This document shows, piece by piece, positions 50,357 through 59,597 of a stretch of 64,000 nt of DNA. The notes below the pieces were generated by a model that saw only the letters and a program-made list of their open reading frames with translations, was not told where the DNA came from and did no database searches. Positions within the stretch are counted from its first letter, which is position 1; the number at the start of each line of letters is the position of its first letter. The translations under genes were made by a program, and so were the position numbers. The stretch comes from Desulfovibrio intestinalis (GTDB lineage Bacteria; Desulfobacterota; Desulfovibrionia; Desulfovibrionales; Desulfovibrionaceae), in contig NZ_JACHGO010000006.1 in the NCBI RefSeq assembly GCF_014202345.1, forward strand, positions 124,001 to 188,000, in the 5' to 3' direction.

Positions 50357-51105
50357 AATACAAGGAAAGCCTTTCCATCATTTTTATGAGGGATAACGGC
50401 CCCCGGCGCAGTTTTCGCGTCCGCCGGGGCCGTTTTTACGCAGCGCTGTTTTTCTTCGCCTGCCTGCCGATTCTTAGTGGCGGCCTTGGCTGGCAATGCT
50501 GGAAACTCTGGCAGGAAAACGCCACCTTGCGGGCCAACATGCTGCGCTTTGAAAGCGACTATCAAGAGGCGCAGGCCACCGCAGAGCGTCTTGAACACCT
50601 TGAAGAGCTGTTGCGTGAAGAAGACGTGCAGGGACGCACCCTGGTGCTGCGCCGTCTGGGCGGCGAAGATGTTGCCACACCCGCTGAAACTGCCGCCCCT
50701 GACAAGGAAGATAACGGAAAAGCTGAAGCGCCGCGCGGCATGGAAGGACCGGGGCATGAAGAGTTTCCTGCCATTGACCTTGATTATGTGAAGGTGGGGA
50801 ATGTGCAGGTGCGCGCGCTGCGCGGCGGAAAGTTGCGAATTGCCCTCGATTTGCGTAATACTGACAGTCAGCGACTGGCCGCAGGTACGGTTTCCGGCAC
50901 GTTGCTCACTGCCGACGGCACAAAACATCCCCTGAGTTTTGATCCTGAAAATGTGGGTGATTTTCGCATCAGCCGTTTCAAGCGCACCGTCATTGTTGTG
51001 CGCCTGCCGGGGCGGCTCAATCTGGTCAATGCCCAGGTGATTGTTGAAGTGCGCAATCAGGACGACAGTGTGGTGTTTCGCAATATTTTTCCTGTCGAGC
51101 AATAA
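50353..51105 (+). CDS. Membrane-anchored coiled-coil protein, unknown function
   Basis: 250 residues from a TTG at 50353 that overlaps the preceding stop (TTGA) and has AAGGGG upstream; an ATG at 50386 is the alternative. Basic N-terminus (RRSFRVRRGRFY), one membrane helix (about 29-48), a periplasmic coiled coil (about 50-95, LRANMLRFESDYQEAQATAE), a charged linker and a C-terminal beta-rich domain (about 145-250) with VRALRGGKLRIALDLRNTDS and NAQVIVEVRNQDDSVVF. It is coupled to the Csd6-like L,D-transpeptidase gene, so a partner in the same wall process is likely. No family name is recognised. Confidence 0.75.
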   Translation: MKYKESLSIIFMRDNGPRRSFRVRRGRFYAALFFFACLPILSGGLGWQCWKLWQENATLRANMLRFESDYQEAQATAERLEHLEELLREEDVQGRTLVLRRLGGEDVATPAETAAPDKEDNGKAEAPRGMEGPGHEEFPAIDLDYVKVGNVQVRALRGGKLRIALDLRNTDSQRLAAGTVSGTLLTADGTKHPLSFDPENVGDFRISRFKRTVIVVRLPGRLNLVNAQVIVEVRNQDDSVVFRNIFPVEQ

Positions 51106-51648
51106 TACCCGCAATGCCACTTTTTCTTGTTTGAGTATTTAATTTTGAATTGCTTTGTGGGGGAGGGACGCTTTTGTAAAAGGGTCTCCTCCCCCACACC
51201 CTCTCCCCTTAACACTCCTATTTTTATTCAGTAAACGACATAAAGCCCTCTTTTTGAGACGAGGGTTGACCTAGGCAGCTCCTTTCGAAATTCTTTTCGG
51301 ACAGCATGTCGCTTCGCGGTTGAGCTGCCGGAAAGTGTTGTCGCGCGCGTCTTTTCGGGCATTTTTGTTCTGAACTTCATATTTATTTCTGCATGATAGT
51401 GTTAATATGTTGCAAGTTTAAAAGGCCCATCCTGCCTGATGTACAAGAAAATGAGCCCTGACGGCGCAGTCGTATGCAAAACGGCCCTGCTCATGACGGA
51501 AGCGAACTCTTGAGTACGCAACCGGATGAATAGGATCGTTTTCTATATTGGACGCAACCGCTGAAGCGTGATGGCTGTTAGAGCATGTTTGAACTACTCG
51601 CCTGAGCAATGGTGCTTTAAAAACTCAGGCCCGCCTTATGCTAATCCA
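51106..51648. other. Intergenic region with terminator hairpin and repeat remnants
   Basis: GTGGGGGAGG (51157-51166) pairs with CCTCCCCCAC (51188-51197) with an inner CTTTT/AAAAG stem: a likely terminator for the 47882-51105 genes. A stretch at about 51478-51523 (AAACGGCCCTGCTCATGACG and on to GTACGCAACCG) resembles 53638-53683. TTAGAGCATGTTTGAA near 51579 recalls the family A end. No gene is supported. Confidence 0.5.
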
Positions 51649-52551
51649 TTATGTCTTGAGCGGAATAAAAATCTCTGTCAGCAGATTTTCAGGCGCAGTC
51701 GTTTCCGGGGAATTGTAGTACGCCTCAAAGCCCGGGTCATTGGTAGGTTCGCGCCCGCTCTGCGGCAGCCACATGCCAAAGAGAGAGCGATAGGCCGGGT
51801 GCAAGTAATCGTAAGGGCCATGCACCGTTACGGCCACATATTCGCATTCGCCGCCAATATGCCGCAGAAATATTTCCTTGTTGCGCAGCAGTTCGCGCAC
51901 CTGTGGACTTTCCTGGGTCGCGGATGCGGGCAGACTTATGCAGGCGTCCATACGGCATTTTTGCTCGGGCGTCAGGTCTGGGTTGTCATAGCTGACGCCG
52001 TAGGCAACGGTGTGTTGTCCCAAAAGGCCCGTTGGGGCTATGGCGGCCATCAATTGCTGCCAGGCAGTGCCAGAATCGTTGTAGGGCCCCGTGTGGCGGA
52101 TGGCGGCCACCAGCACTGGCGGAAATTTTACAAGCCGGAAGTCCAGGGCAGACGCGCCAACAATCTGATGGTGAAAAAGCGGCGCATCTGGATTTTTTTG
52201 ACGCGCCCGCGTCAGGTGGCCGCCAGAACGGCGGTACTCCGAAGGCAAGGTAGTAAAGTGCGCGCGAAAGGCCCGGGTAAAGGCGTCCACACTTTCGTAG
52301 CCAGCATCAAGAGCTATCTGCGTGATGGGTTCGCCGGTATGCGCAACCTGTAGGGCAGATCTTTCAAGCAGCAAACGGCGCACATAGGCGGCAACGCCTT
52401 CACCGACCATTGATGAGAATATTCTGTGAAAATGGTAAGGAGAAAAGCAGGCAATATCTGCCAACTCCGTAAGATCCGGGCGCGTGCCAAGGGTCTTTTC
52501 AATATGCCGCAACACGCGGTTGATACGGTCCTGATACGACATTTTTTCCAT
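51649..52551 (-). CDS. AraC family regulator with GyrI-like effector domain
   Basis: 300 residues. N-terminal AraC helix-turn-helix pair (about 10-105): IEKTLGTRPDLTELADIACF, FSPYHFHRIFSSMVGEGV and ITQIALDAGYESVDAFTRAF. The C-terminal half (about 125-300) is a GyrI-like small-molecule binding domain: VRLVKFPPVLVAAIRHTGPY-type start, SYDNPDLTPEQKCRMDACIS, YVAVTVHGPYDYLHPAYRSL. This is the Rob/SbmC arrangement of regulators that sense drugs or organic compounds. GGAGAAAAT precedes the ATG at 52551; the longer frame to 52734 is not supported. It is divergent from a stand-alone GyrI-like gene, its likely target. Confidence 0.9.
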   Translation of the reverse strand: MEKMSYQDRINRVLRHIEKTLGTRPDLTELADIACFSPYHFHRIFSSMVGEGVAAYVRRLLLERSALQVAHTGEPITQIALDAGYESVDAFTRAFRAHFTTLPSEYRRSGGHLTRARQKNPDAPLFHHQIVGASALDFRLVKFPPVLVAAIRHTGPYNDSGTAWQQLMAAIAPTGLLGQHTVAYGVSYDNPDLTPEQKCRMDACISLPASATQESPQVRELLRNKEIFLRHIGGECEYVAVTVHGPYDYLHPAYRSLFGMWLPQSGREPTNDPGFEAYYNSPETTAPENLLTEIFIPLKT

Positions 52552-52754
52552 ATTTTCTCCAGCATACGCTATCTTTGCGGCAGGCACACCTTGGCAAGGT
52601 GACCGGAACCGCAAAAAAAGTCGAGCGGCTTTACGGGAATTGCGGCACTGTACACAGAACGCGCCGTGGTGGTTCTTTGAGCCCAGGTTCGTCTGGCGGG
52701 GCTGCGCTGCCCCGCAAGTTAACCGCATTTGCAATACATACAGGGAGTAATCAC

Positions 52755-53204
52755 ATGGGCGATTTTAATGTAACAGTGGTGGATTATGAGGCAAAGCATC
52801 TGACTGGCATCAAGGTGCGTACCAGCATGTCCAAAGCCCAGCAGGACTGCCCTGCCATTTGGGGAAAACTTTGCCCCAAGATTGCGGGAATCGAAGCCAC
52901 GCCCGGCTACGGTGTGGCCATCATGCTTAATGAAGTGGACTTTGACTACTGGGCTGCCGTGGAAGCCCCGGAAGGTCAGCTTTCTGCAGATATGGAGCAT
53001 GTGGATATTCCGGCGGGAAAGTACGCGGTTTGCAGCGTGCCCAATCTGGCGAGCCTTGGGGAGGCGTACACGTTTATTTTTGAAAAATGGCTCGGCAGCC
53101 AGCAAACATATGCCTATAACGCACAGGCCCCCTGTTTTGAACTGTACCCTGCCCATTGGAACCCGGAAGCGGCCTTCAGCATTTATGTGGCCGTAAAAGG
53201 ATAA
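52755..53204 (+). CDS. Stand-alone GyrI-like effector-binding protein
   Basis: 149 residues of a GyrI/SbmC-like fold: FNVTVVDYEAKHLTGIKVRT at the start, IEATPGYGVAIMLNEVDFDYWAAVE in the middle, VDIPAGKYAVCSVPNLASL and CFELYPAHWNPEAAFSIYVAVK at the end. Such proteins bind small hydrophobic molecules; a few inhibit gyrase or hydrolyse ligands. CAGGGAG precedes the ATG at 52755. The gene is divergent from the AraC-GyrI fusion gene, with about 200 bp between. Regulation by that protein and a common ligand are reasonable inferences. Confidence 0.88.
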   Translation: MGDFNVTVVDYEAKHLTGIKVRTSMSKAQQDCPAIWGKLCPKIAGIEATPGYGVAIMLNEVDFDYWAAVEAPEGQLSADMEHVDIPAGKYAVCSVPNLASLGEAYTFIFEKWLGSQQTYAYNAQAPCFELYPAHWNPEAAFSIYVAVKG

Positions 53205-53313
53205 AATTTCGCAGCAATTTCGCAGCAATTTTGCAGGATTAAATTAAAAATCCCCGTTGGGCAGTTTGGCGGCAATCTGTCTGACGGGGGTGCAAAATAT
53301 CAAGTTGCCGTCA

Positions 53314-53454
53314 AGAGTAGATTAACTTTGAAATGCACTACATTTCAAAGTTGTCATTCTGCCGAAAAATGCGATTTTCGGCAGCATCTACGACGCGTTG
53401 CACGCTTGTGCAGCGTTAGAGCATTCAAATTTTTTCAAAGTTAAAATGCTCTAG
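53314..53454. repeat. Dispersed repeat, family A, variant
   Basis: Begins AAGAGTAGATTAACTTTG and ends TTAAAATGCTCTAG. Contains hairpins ACTTTGAAATG/CATTTCAAAGT and CTGCCGAAAA/TTTTCGGCAG. It lacks the 52-bp core of the long form. Confidence 0.6.
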
Positions 53455-53637
53455 CAGAGCGCGAGCTCTGTGGGTCCTGCCCATAACCTGTCTTCAACCT
53501 ACCCCTAGCCTGTCTGTACATTGATACAGCGGGCAGGTCGGGCTTGGAGCACGGGTAGGATTGTTTGAACGCAAACGTCCTTACAAGGGCAAACAGAAGC
53601 AAGATTTGTATGGCTGCATTTTTGCTGTGGCAACGTC

Positions 53638-53700
53638 AAACGGCCCTTTTCTGGCAGAAGCGAGCTTTTATGCACGCAACCGCAAAGAAAAGGGCCGTTT
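53638..53700. repeat. Hairpin with 15-bp arms, related to 51478-51523
   Basis: AAACGGCCCTTTTCT (53638-53652) pairs perfectly with AGAAAAGGGCCGTTT (53686-53700); TCAATTTTTG follows. The interior shares CAGAAGCGAGCT and ACGCAACCG with the 51.5-kb stretch. It may act as a terminator. Confidence 0.5.
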
Positions 53701-53722
53701 TCAATTTTTGAGGCAAAATCTT

Positions 53723-53873
53723 CTAGAGCAGATTAATTTTGAAAATGTGTATTTTCAAAATTTAATACACGCTTGTTACGGCGTTTAACCGCGCAAATAA
53801 ATAGCGCTTACGCCTCCACGGCGGGCGTCTGCTCACGCAGCCACCTGAGCATTTCAAAGTTGAAATGCTCTAG
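53723..53873. repeat. Dispersed repeat, family A, complete 151-bp copy
   Basis: Terminal inverted repeats CTAGAGCA (53723-53730) and TGCTCTAG (53866-53873) bound the 52-bp core at 53775-53826, shared with 9202-9253. The right end supplies the TAG stop codon (53872-53870) of the minus-strand sugar transferase gene and a terminator-like hairpin (GAGCATTTCAA/TTGAAATGCTC) right after it. Confidence 0.75.
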
Positions 53874-55219
53874 CGCGCGCCCTTGGGAAAAAGCACCACG
53901 CCAATGGTCTTGAACACAATATTGATGTCCAGCAGCAGAGACATGTTTTTAATGTAATACAGGTCGTATTCCAGCTTGCGGCGGGCGTCTTCCTCAGAAG
54001 CGCCATAGGGGTAGCAAACCTGCGCCCATCCGGTCAGGCCCGGCTTGATAGTGTGGCGCAGGCTGTAATAGGGAATGGTTTCCTTGAGTTTCTGCACAAA
54101 GGCCATGCGCTCGGGGCGGGGGCCGATGAAGCTCATATCGCCCTTGAGGATGTTCCATATCTGCGGCAGCTCGTCTATGCGCACCTTGCGGATAAAGCGG
54201 CCAAACCGGGTTACGCGGGCATCGCCTGCGCTGGCCCACACGGCACCGTCTTTTTCGGCGTCTGCCCGCATAGAGCGGAACTTGTACACAGTAAATTCCT
54301 TTTCAAACAGGCCCACTCGATCCTGTTTGTAAATGACCGGACCGGGCGATTCCAGGCGTACAATAAGGGCAGTCAGCAGCATGATTGGCGTGGCGGGTAT
54401 GAGCAGCAGCAGCGAGATAAGCATATCCAGCGCGCGCTTGAGCCGACGCAGCGAACCACGCGTGTTCAGCGAAAAACCCTCAGCCTGCAACAGCCATTCG
54501 TCCGTGAGTTGTGAAAGGGGCAGGCGTTGCACCACATGCTCGTAAAAACTGCGAATATCCACAACCATCGTGCCGCGCAGCTTGGCTTCAAGCAGTTCGT
54601 GCGCAATATCGTCGTCAATGGGCGCATCGGGCAAGAGCAGAATCATTGTGGCCTTTTTTTCCTGCGCTATGTCCAGAGCAAGAAAGGGCGGGCCAAGGCA
54701 GGGGCCAGCGTCCGGGCCCTGATCGCGTTCGCCCACATAGCCGATGATTTCGGCCTGCGGCAGCCCTTCGGCCAGCAGCTGACGCACCTTGCCCGCCCGG
54801 TCAACGCCCACAAGCAAAATACGCAGGGGATGGGTGAGCTTGTCGGCATTAAGGTGGTAAAGCCAGCGCCAGAGCAGGCTGAAGCTGAAAGAAAGCACAA
54901 AGAGCATGACAACGGTTTCGCGGTCAAAGCGCCAGTGCTGGAATGCGTATGAGGCCGTAGCCGAAGAAATGATACCAAGCAGGCAGGCTACAAGCACGCG
55001 GCCCGTGGTTTCCTTGAAGTCTTCCTGACCCACGCTGTAGGCGTCAAGAATGTAGAAAAACAGCATGTAAAAGAAAATGGTAAAGAGCGTGGCTCCGGTA
55101 TAGTCGTCAAAAACGCTCAGGTCCGGGGCAATCGTGGTCAGGCCGGAAATTGTCAGGGCTAGCAGAATGCAGACCAGGTCCAGCGCCTGCAAAAGTCCCA
55201 TACGATAGCTGCTTATCAT
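53870..55219 (-). CDS. Exopolysaccharide polyprenyl-phosphate sugar-1-phosphate transferase
   Basis: 449 residues. Polyisoprenyl-phosphate hexose-1-phosphate transferase that starts glycan assembly by moving sugar-1-P from a UDP-sugar to undecaprenyl phosphate. Four N-terminal helices (about 8-30, 45-65, 75-95, 100-120), a CoA-binding-like middle domain (LRILLVGVDRAGKV), one further hydrophobic hairpin (about 265-290) and the catalytic WbaP/WcaJ domain: LESPGPVIYKQDRVG, VYKFRSMRADAEKDG, DELPQIWNILKGDMSFIGPRP and KPGLTGWAQV. GAGGATAATTTGCA precedes the ATG. Its stop codon comes from a dispersed repeat. Confidence 0.93.
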   Translation of the reverse strand: MISSYRMGLLQALDLVCILLALTISGLTTIAPDLSVFDDYTGATLFTIFFYMLFFYILDAYSVGQEDFKETTGRVLVACLLGIISSATASYAFQHWRFDRETVVMLFVLSFSFSLLWRWLYHLNADKLTHPLRILLVGVDRAGKVRQLLAEGLPQAEIIGYVGERDQGPDAGPCLGPPFLALDIAQEKKATMILLLPDAPIDDDIAHELLEAKLRGTMVVDIRSFYEHVVQRLPLSQLTDEWLLQAEGFSLNTRGSLRRLKRALDMLISLLLLIPATPIMLLTALIVRLESPGPVIYKQDRVGLFEKEFTVYKFRSMRADAEKDGAVWASAGDARVTRFGRFIRKVRIDELPQIWNILKGDMSFIGPRPERMAFVQKLKETIPYYSLRHTIKPGLTGWAQVCYPYGASEEDARRKLEYDLYYIKNMSLLLDINIVFKTIGVVLFPKGAR

Positions 55220-55541
55220 TGCAAATTATCCTCTAAGGGAGATATTTGGTCAGTTTTCACTCGTTCGCCTTGGCTAGACTGCCGTTTTCACATCGTGCAT
55301 ACCAGAAAAAGCGGCTTGGCAGTACTACATACTGCGCAGGCGTTTTTTCTGAGGGCATGCCAGCCGAAAACAGCGCTTTACGCGCGGCGTCCTGATGAAG
55401 CCTGACGCTGGCTTTACAAATATGTGTTCCTGCCTGGGCAGGCCCGGAGGCAAAGCCGGACAAGGACTCTTTCTAAATAATTCTTTTGTCCGATTAGCTG
55501 CGCCACGGCGTCCCTTGTGGTAGCCCGGCGCTGCAAAACGT
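55220..55541. other. Intergenic region, nothing recognised
   Basis: About 320 bases between two minus-strand glycan genes. I see no gene, terminator or family A repeat. It presumably holds the promoter of the sugar transferase gene. Confidence 0.4.
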
Positions 55542-56711
55542 TTATTGCGCCGCGCCGTTGGATTTTGGCACTACGGGCACACGCATATCTTCAAGAATGT
55601 GCGCGGCCACCTTTTCAGCGTCAAAATCGTTCAAGGCCATCTGGCGTCCGGCGGCACCCATGCTGGTCATGAGGTCAGGCCGCAGAATAAAGGATTCAAG
55701 AGCCGCGGCAAGGGCCTTAGGGTCGCGCAAGGGTACAAGGTAGCCGTTATAACCTTCGCGCACAACCTCGCGGCAGCCCGGAGCATCCGTAACTACGGCG
55801 GCGCGGCCCATGCTCATGCCTTCCATAATGGAAGTGGGCGTGCCTTCTCGCCACGAAGGCAGCACCATAACGTGGGCGGCGCTTATGTAGGGGCGCACAT
55901 CTCTTGTTTCACCAAGGTATTCTATGCCGCCCTGTTCCTGCCACTGGCGTATCTGCTCAAGACTGATGCTGCCAAGTCCCTGTTCTTCGGGGCCAAGCAA
56001 CAGAAAGCGCGCCTTGGGGTGTTTGGCTTTGAGTTCGTGCGCAGCCTGGGCGTACTCCTCAATTCCTTTGGCTTCCAGCAGGCGGGCCACAAGTAGAAAA
56101 ACGGGCGGTTCACTCAGCGTGCCGTCTTCGGTAAGGCCGGGCAAGGGTGTGGGGGCGAAGCGGCTGGTATCCACCCCGGTTCCGCGCGCGCGCAAAATGC
56201 GGGCACGGGGACCCAGAATTCCGGCCTTGCGGAATACATTGACGTCGTCTTCATTTTGAAAAAATACGCCTTCAGCACCAGAAAGCGCCGTGCGGTAAAG
56301 CAGGGCGCTCAAGCGATTGACGCATTTTTTGAAAAAACTGTCAGCCTCAAACGCGTAGCCGAGGCCAGTGATAGTGGCATAAATATGCGGCACGCCAGCC
56401 ACACGGGCGGCGATGCATCCGTAAATGACGGGCTTGATGGTGGAAGCAAAAAGCAGATCGGGCTTTTCTTCCTTGAAGATACGCAAAAGCGCTCCGGTGG
56501 TGCGCAGGTCGTGCAGGGGATTGAGACCTTTGCGGTCCAGCGGGTAGTGCAGCAGGCGCGCGCCCTGGGTCGCCAGCATAGCCTCCGCGCCAGCATCGCC
56601 CGGCGGGGCGCAGCAGATTACCTCGTGGCCGGCCTGGAACATGTGGCGCACCAGTACGCTCCAGAAATTGCTCATGGACCTGGCCTGATTGCCCAGAACG
56701 ATGATCTTCAT
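55542..56711 (-). CDS. Glycosyltransferase family 4 (GT-B fold)
   Basis: 389 residues. N-terminal half: MKIIVLGNQARSMSNFWSVL and STIKPVIYGCIAARVAGVPHIYA. C-terminal half: PPVFLLVARLLEAKGIEEYAQAAH, LLLGPEEQ, HVMVLPSWREGTPTSIMEGMSMGRAAVVTDAPGCREVV, the EGTP...E nucleotide-sugar signature. It resembles PglA/WbpT-like transferases that add the second sugar to a lipid-linked glycan. Together with the initiating transferase and a UDP-HexNAc epimerase it forms a small glycan block. The sugar is unknown, though the epimerase suggests a HexNAc. Confidence 0.92.
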   Translation of the reverse strand: MKIIVLGNQARSMSNFWSVLVRHMFQAGHEVICCAPPGDAGAEAMLATQGARLLHYPLDRKGLNPLHDLRTTGALLRIFKEEKPDLLFASTIKPVIYGCIAARVAGVPHIYATITGLGYAFEADSFFKKCVNRLSALLYRTALSGAEGVFFQNEDDVNVFRKAGILGPRARILRARGTGVDTSRFAPTPLPGLTEDGTLSEPPVFLLVARLLEAKGIEEYAQAAHELKAKHPKARFLLLGPEEQGLGSISLEQIRQWQEQGGIEYLGETRDVRPYISAAHVMVLPSWREGTPTSIMEGMSMGRAAVVTDAPGCREVVREGYNGYLVPLRDPKALAAALESFILRPDLMTSMGAAGRQMALNDFDAEKVAAHILEDMRVPVVPKSNGAAQ

Positions 56712-57002
56712 TTCCTCGCGTCTCCCTTTGGCGCTGGCATCGGTCTGTCACAAAGGCAGGCCGCGCTCGCATGGGAAAGGCTATAGCATCTGAGAGGATA
56801 ACTGAAAAGGGGGATGTCACCGTCCAAATTCAATTTTGTGCTATCCTGGTGTCAGGCGCGAGGCTGCCCGGTATGGGTACAGCCTTGGTCCGGCCTGCTT
56901 TACAGCAATGCCCGACCAGCGTAGAATCAGACAATTCCATCATGGGCAGGCTCAAAGCTTGACCCCTTTCGGAAATAAATCATCGCAAAACAGGACGCAA
57001 AC

Positions 57003-58025
57003 ATGAGCGCGTATTCCCAATTGTGTGCCTCTATGCAGGCCGCCCCTTCCCGCTGGTTGATTACAGGCGTGGCGGGTTTTATCGGTTCCAATCTGCTTGA
57101 GCACCTTTTGAAGATGGGCCAGACCGTTGTGGGGCTGGACAATTTTTTGACCGGTTACCAGAAGAATCTGGACATGGTGCGTGACCTCGTCGGGCCTGAA
57201 GCCTGGAGCCGCTTTACTTTCATTGAAGGCGACATTCGCGATATCGATACCTGCCACAAGGCCTGCGAAGGCGTGCAGCATGTGCTGCATGAGGCGGCGC
57301 TCGGTTCTGTGCCGCGTTCCATTGACGATCCCTTGCTATCCAACAGCTGCAATATCACGGGCTTCCTGCAAATGATGGTGGCTGCGCGCGATGCCGGAGT
57401 CAAAAGCTTTGTCTACGCTGCCTCTTCGTCCACCTATGGCGATTCGCCCGAATTGCCCAAGGTGGAAGACAAGATTGGCCGTCCTCTGTCGCCCTACGCC
57501 GTTACCAAGTATGTGGACGAACTTTATGCCGACGTGTTCAGCCGCTGCTACGGCTTTTCCAGTGTCGGGCTGCGTTATTTCAACGTTTTCGGCCAGCGTC
57601 AGGATCCCTACGGCGCTTACGCCGCCGTTGTGCCCCAGTGGTTCGCCAGCCTCATCAAGGGCGAGACCGTCTATGTGAACGGTGACGGCGAAACCAGCCG
57701 CGACTTCTGCTACATTGAGAATGTGGTGGAGGCCAATCTGCTGGCCAGCTTTGCTGTGGGCGAAGCCACCAATACCATTTACAACGTGGCCTTTGGTCAG
57801 CGCACTACCCTGAATGAGCTTTTTGGCCTTATTCGTGAAGAAGTGGCGCGCCATAAGCCGGAAGCTGCCAGCGCCCAGGTCGAACACCGCGATTTCCGCG
57901 CTGGCGACGTGCGGCACAGCCTGGCTGACATCAGCCGCGCCGCAACCCGTCTGGGCTATGCTCCCCGCTTTGATGTGCGGCAGGGGCTGCGTCTGGCAGG
58001 CGATTGGTACGCCGCCAACCTGTAG
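57003..58025 (+). CDS. WbpP/TviC-like UDP-N-acetylhexosamine 4-epimerase
   Basis: 340 residues, the length of Pseudomonas WbpP (341). Extended short-chain dehydrogenase with NAD-binding [10 protein letters not shown] (21-30), [30 protein letters not shown], the [12 protein letters not shown] catalytic Tyr and Lys, [22 protein letters not shown] and [16 protein letters not shown]. This subgroup converts UDP-GlcNAc/UDP-GlcNAcA to the galacto forms; the small pocket residues that decide acetylated versus plain substrates cannot be judged fully here. CAGGA precedes the ATG. It is divergent from the GT4 gene, 291 bp apart, with a terminator at 58147. Confidence 0.9.
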   Translation: MSAYSQLCASMQAAPSRWLITGVAGFIGSNLLEHLLKMGQTVVGLDNFLTGYQKNLDMVRDLVGPEAWSRFTFIEGDIRDIDTCHKACEGVQHVLHEAALGSVPRSIDDPLLSNSCNITGFLQMMVAARDAGVKSFVYAASSSTYGDSPELPKVEDKIGRPLSPYAVTKYVDELYADVFSRCYGFSSVGLRYFNVFGQRQDPYGAYAAVVPQWFASLIKGETVYVNGDGETSRDFCYIENVVEANLLASFAVGEATNTIYNVAFGQRTTLNELFGLIREEVARHKPEAASAQVEHRDFRAGDVRHSLADISRAATRLGYAPRFDVRQGLRLAGDWYAANL

Positions 58026-58691
58026 TATTGAGCATCAGGCAGGGTTTGCCGGGGCGGGCTGTTGGGTTTTTCCTTAATACGCCGTAGCCTTTTAAAGCAA
58101 TTTCTTGCCTGAAATGCTTTTGCTGCCGATATAGCGAAAAATAATAAAAAGACCGTCAATCCATTAGATTGGCGGTCTTTTGCGTGAGCAGTGCATGGTT
58201 TGCATCTTTTCATTTCAGAAATGACGGCACTGTAAACACGCGTCGAGCAGCATTTCAAGCTCCAATTTTCTGAAGCGCCTAAGCCTTCTACGCGCCCGCG
58301 GCCTGCAGTAAAGCTGCTTTCCACAGCGGGCTTGATGTAGAGCGTTGTAACTTTTAAATGTGAAGAAATTTAAAAGAAATTTACTCTGGGCTGTTCTGAC
58401 CTTCTCATTTCCCAAGGGTTAACCTTCAAGGGCTTTCCATATTCCATCATTGCGCGAGGGCTGCGCGGCTTTTGCTGCGGGAGCTTCCCTCCCTTTGGTC
58501 GGGTGATCTCCCTGCGCGCCGCGCAATGCCATCAACGGGCAGGTTCTGGCGTCACGCGAGCGCATAACACTCAGCAAATTCACAACATTTCATTATTGGG
58601 CAGAATGACAACTTTGAAATGTAATACATTTCAAAGTCGTTTTGAAGCCGGGCCGCCCGCTCCAAAAACTCTTCAAAAAAGCTAATCGGCT
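58026..58691. other. Intergenic region with terminator and a repeat hairpin
   Basis: After the terminator at 58147-58181 there is no gene that I can support. ACTTTGAAATG (58611-58621) and CATTTCAAAGT (58627-58637) form a hairpin related to family A repeats, about 55 bases past the stop of the convergent esterase gene. Confidence 0.5.
58147..58181 (+). terminator. Terminator of the epimerase gene
   Basis: AAAAGACCGTCAAT (58147-58160) and ATTGGCGGTCTTTT (58168-58181), one G-U pair. Confidence 0.88.
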
Positions 58692-59585
58692 TTAACGTGC
58701 CTTGCGTGAAAAAACTTCCCGCAGCCAGCTCAGCCCCTGTTCAAAGGCAGGTTTTGCACCGGGAAAGTTCTCTTCGTCCTTATAGAACTGGATGAAGCCG
58801 TGCTCATGCTTGGGGTAAAAAAGAAAGCTGGCCTCGTTGCCGCTTTTTTCAAGCTTTTGCGCGTACTGCCTGCATTCGTCGCTGAGGGGATCAATACCGC
58901 CAGCCTGAACAAGCGCGGGCGGAAGATTGCTCAGTTCGGCCCATAGCGGGGCAGCAAGCGGATCATCAATGCTTGTGCCTTCAGCGATATAGGATGAGAT
59001 CATTACGCTGTTCAGTTCGCGGGTGGGAAAATGCTCGTCGCCAAGCTTTACCCAGGATTCCGTATCCATCCTGTTACTTACGGTGGGGTACATCAACCAC
59101 TGGCCCTGAAGCTGCGGCCCCTTTCTGTCGCGGGCAAGCAGGGCCAGTGAGGCTGCCAGATTGCCGCCAGCACTGTCGCCGCCGATCACAATTCTTGTTT
59201 TGTCGCCACCCAGTTCAGCCGCGTGATCGCTGGTCCAGAGCAGGGCAGCGTATACGTCTTCCAGCCCGGCAGGAAAAGGATGTTCCGGGGCCAGGCGGTA
59301 ATCTACAGAAACAACAACGCATTTTGCACCGTTGCAAATGCCCCGAAGCAAAACGTCGTGGGTATCAAGGTCGCCGGAAATAAAACCGCCGCCATGCATG
59401 AACAAGAAGATCGGCAGGTTTGCTTGCGGGGCTTCCTGCTTGGGGGTGTAAATTCTGAGGGTGATTTTTCGCGCCGGACTGTTTGCCTCAATGCTTATGT
59501 CCCTGACGCTCTCAACCTCATCGCCAACGCCTGCCAGAGGAATCATATCCCGGTAGGATTGTCTCATTTCTTCAATTGGATTCAT
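58692..59585 (-). CDS. Alpha/beta hydrolase, hormone-sensitive-lipase family esterase
   Basis: 297 residues. Oxyanion-hole HGGG (64-67), nucleophile S138 in GGDSAGGN, and D232 (GGIDPLSDEC) with H262 (YPKHEHGF) complete the catalytic triad. It belongs to the bacterial HSL/family IV esterases that hydrolyse short acyl esters. No signal peptide, so cytoplasmic. Natural substrate unknown. A short family A repeat lies 13 bases upstream of its start codon, and the region downstream contains another repeat hairpin. It seems monocistronic. Confidence 0.93.
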   Translation of the reverse strand: MNPIEEMRQSYRDMIPLAGVGDEVESVRDISIEANSPARKITLRIYTPKQEAPQANLPIFLFMHGGGFISGDLDTHDVLLRGICNGAKCVVVSVDYRLAPEHPFPAGLEDVYAALLWTSDHAAELGGDKTRIVIGGDSAGGNLAASLALLARDRKGPQLQGQWLMYPTVSNRMDTESWVKLGDEHFPTRELNSVMISSYIAEGTSIDDPLAAPLWAELSNLPPALVQAGGIDPLSDECRQYAQKLEKSGNEASFLFYPKHEHGFIQFYKDEENFPGAKPAFEQGLSWLREVFSRKAR

Positions 59586-59597
59586 GCCGTAGTCCTT

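Noticed and set aside
53561-53788. 75-codon plus-strand frame
   Set aside because: It lies across two repeat elements and a hairpin; non-coding repeat DNA.
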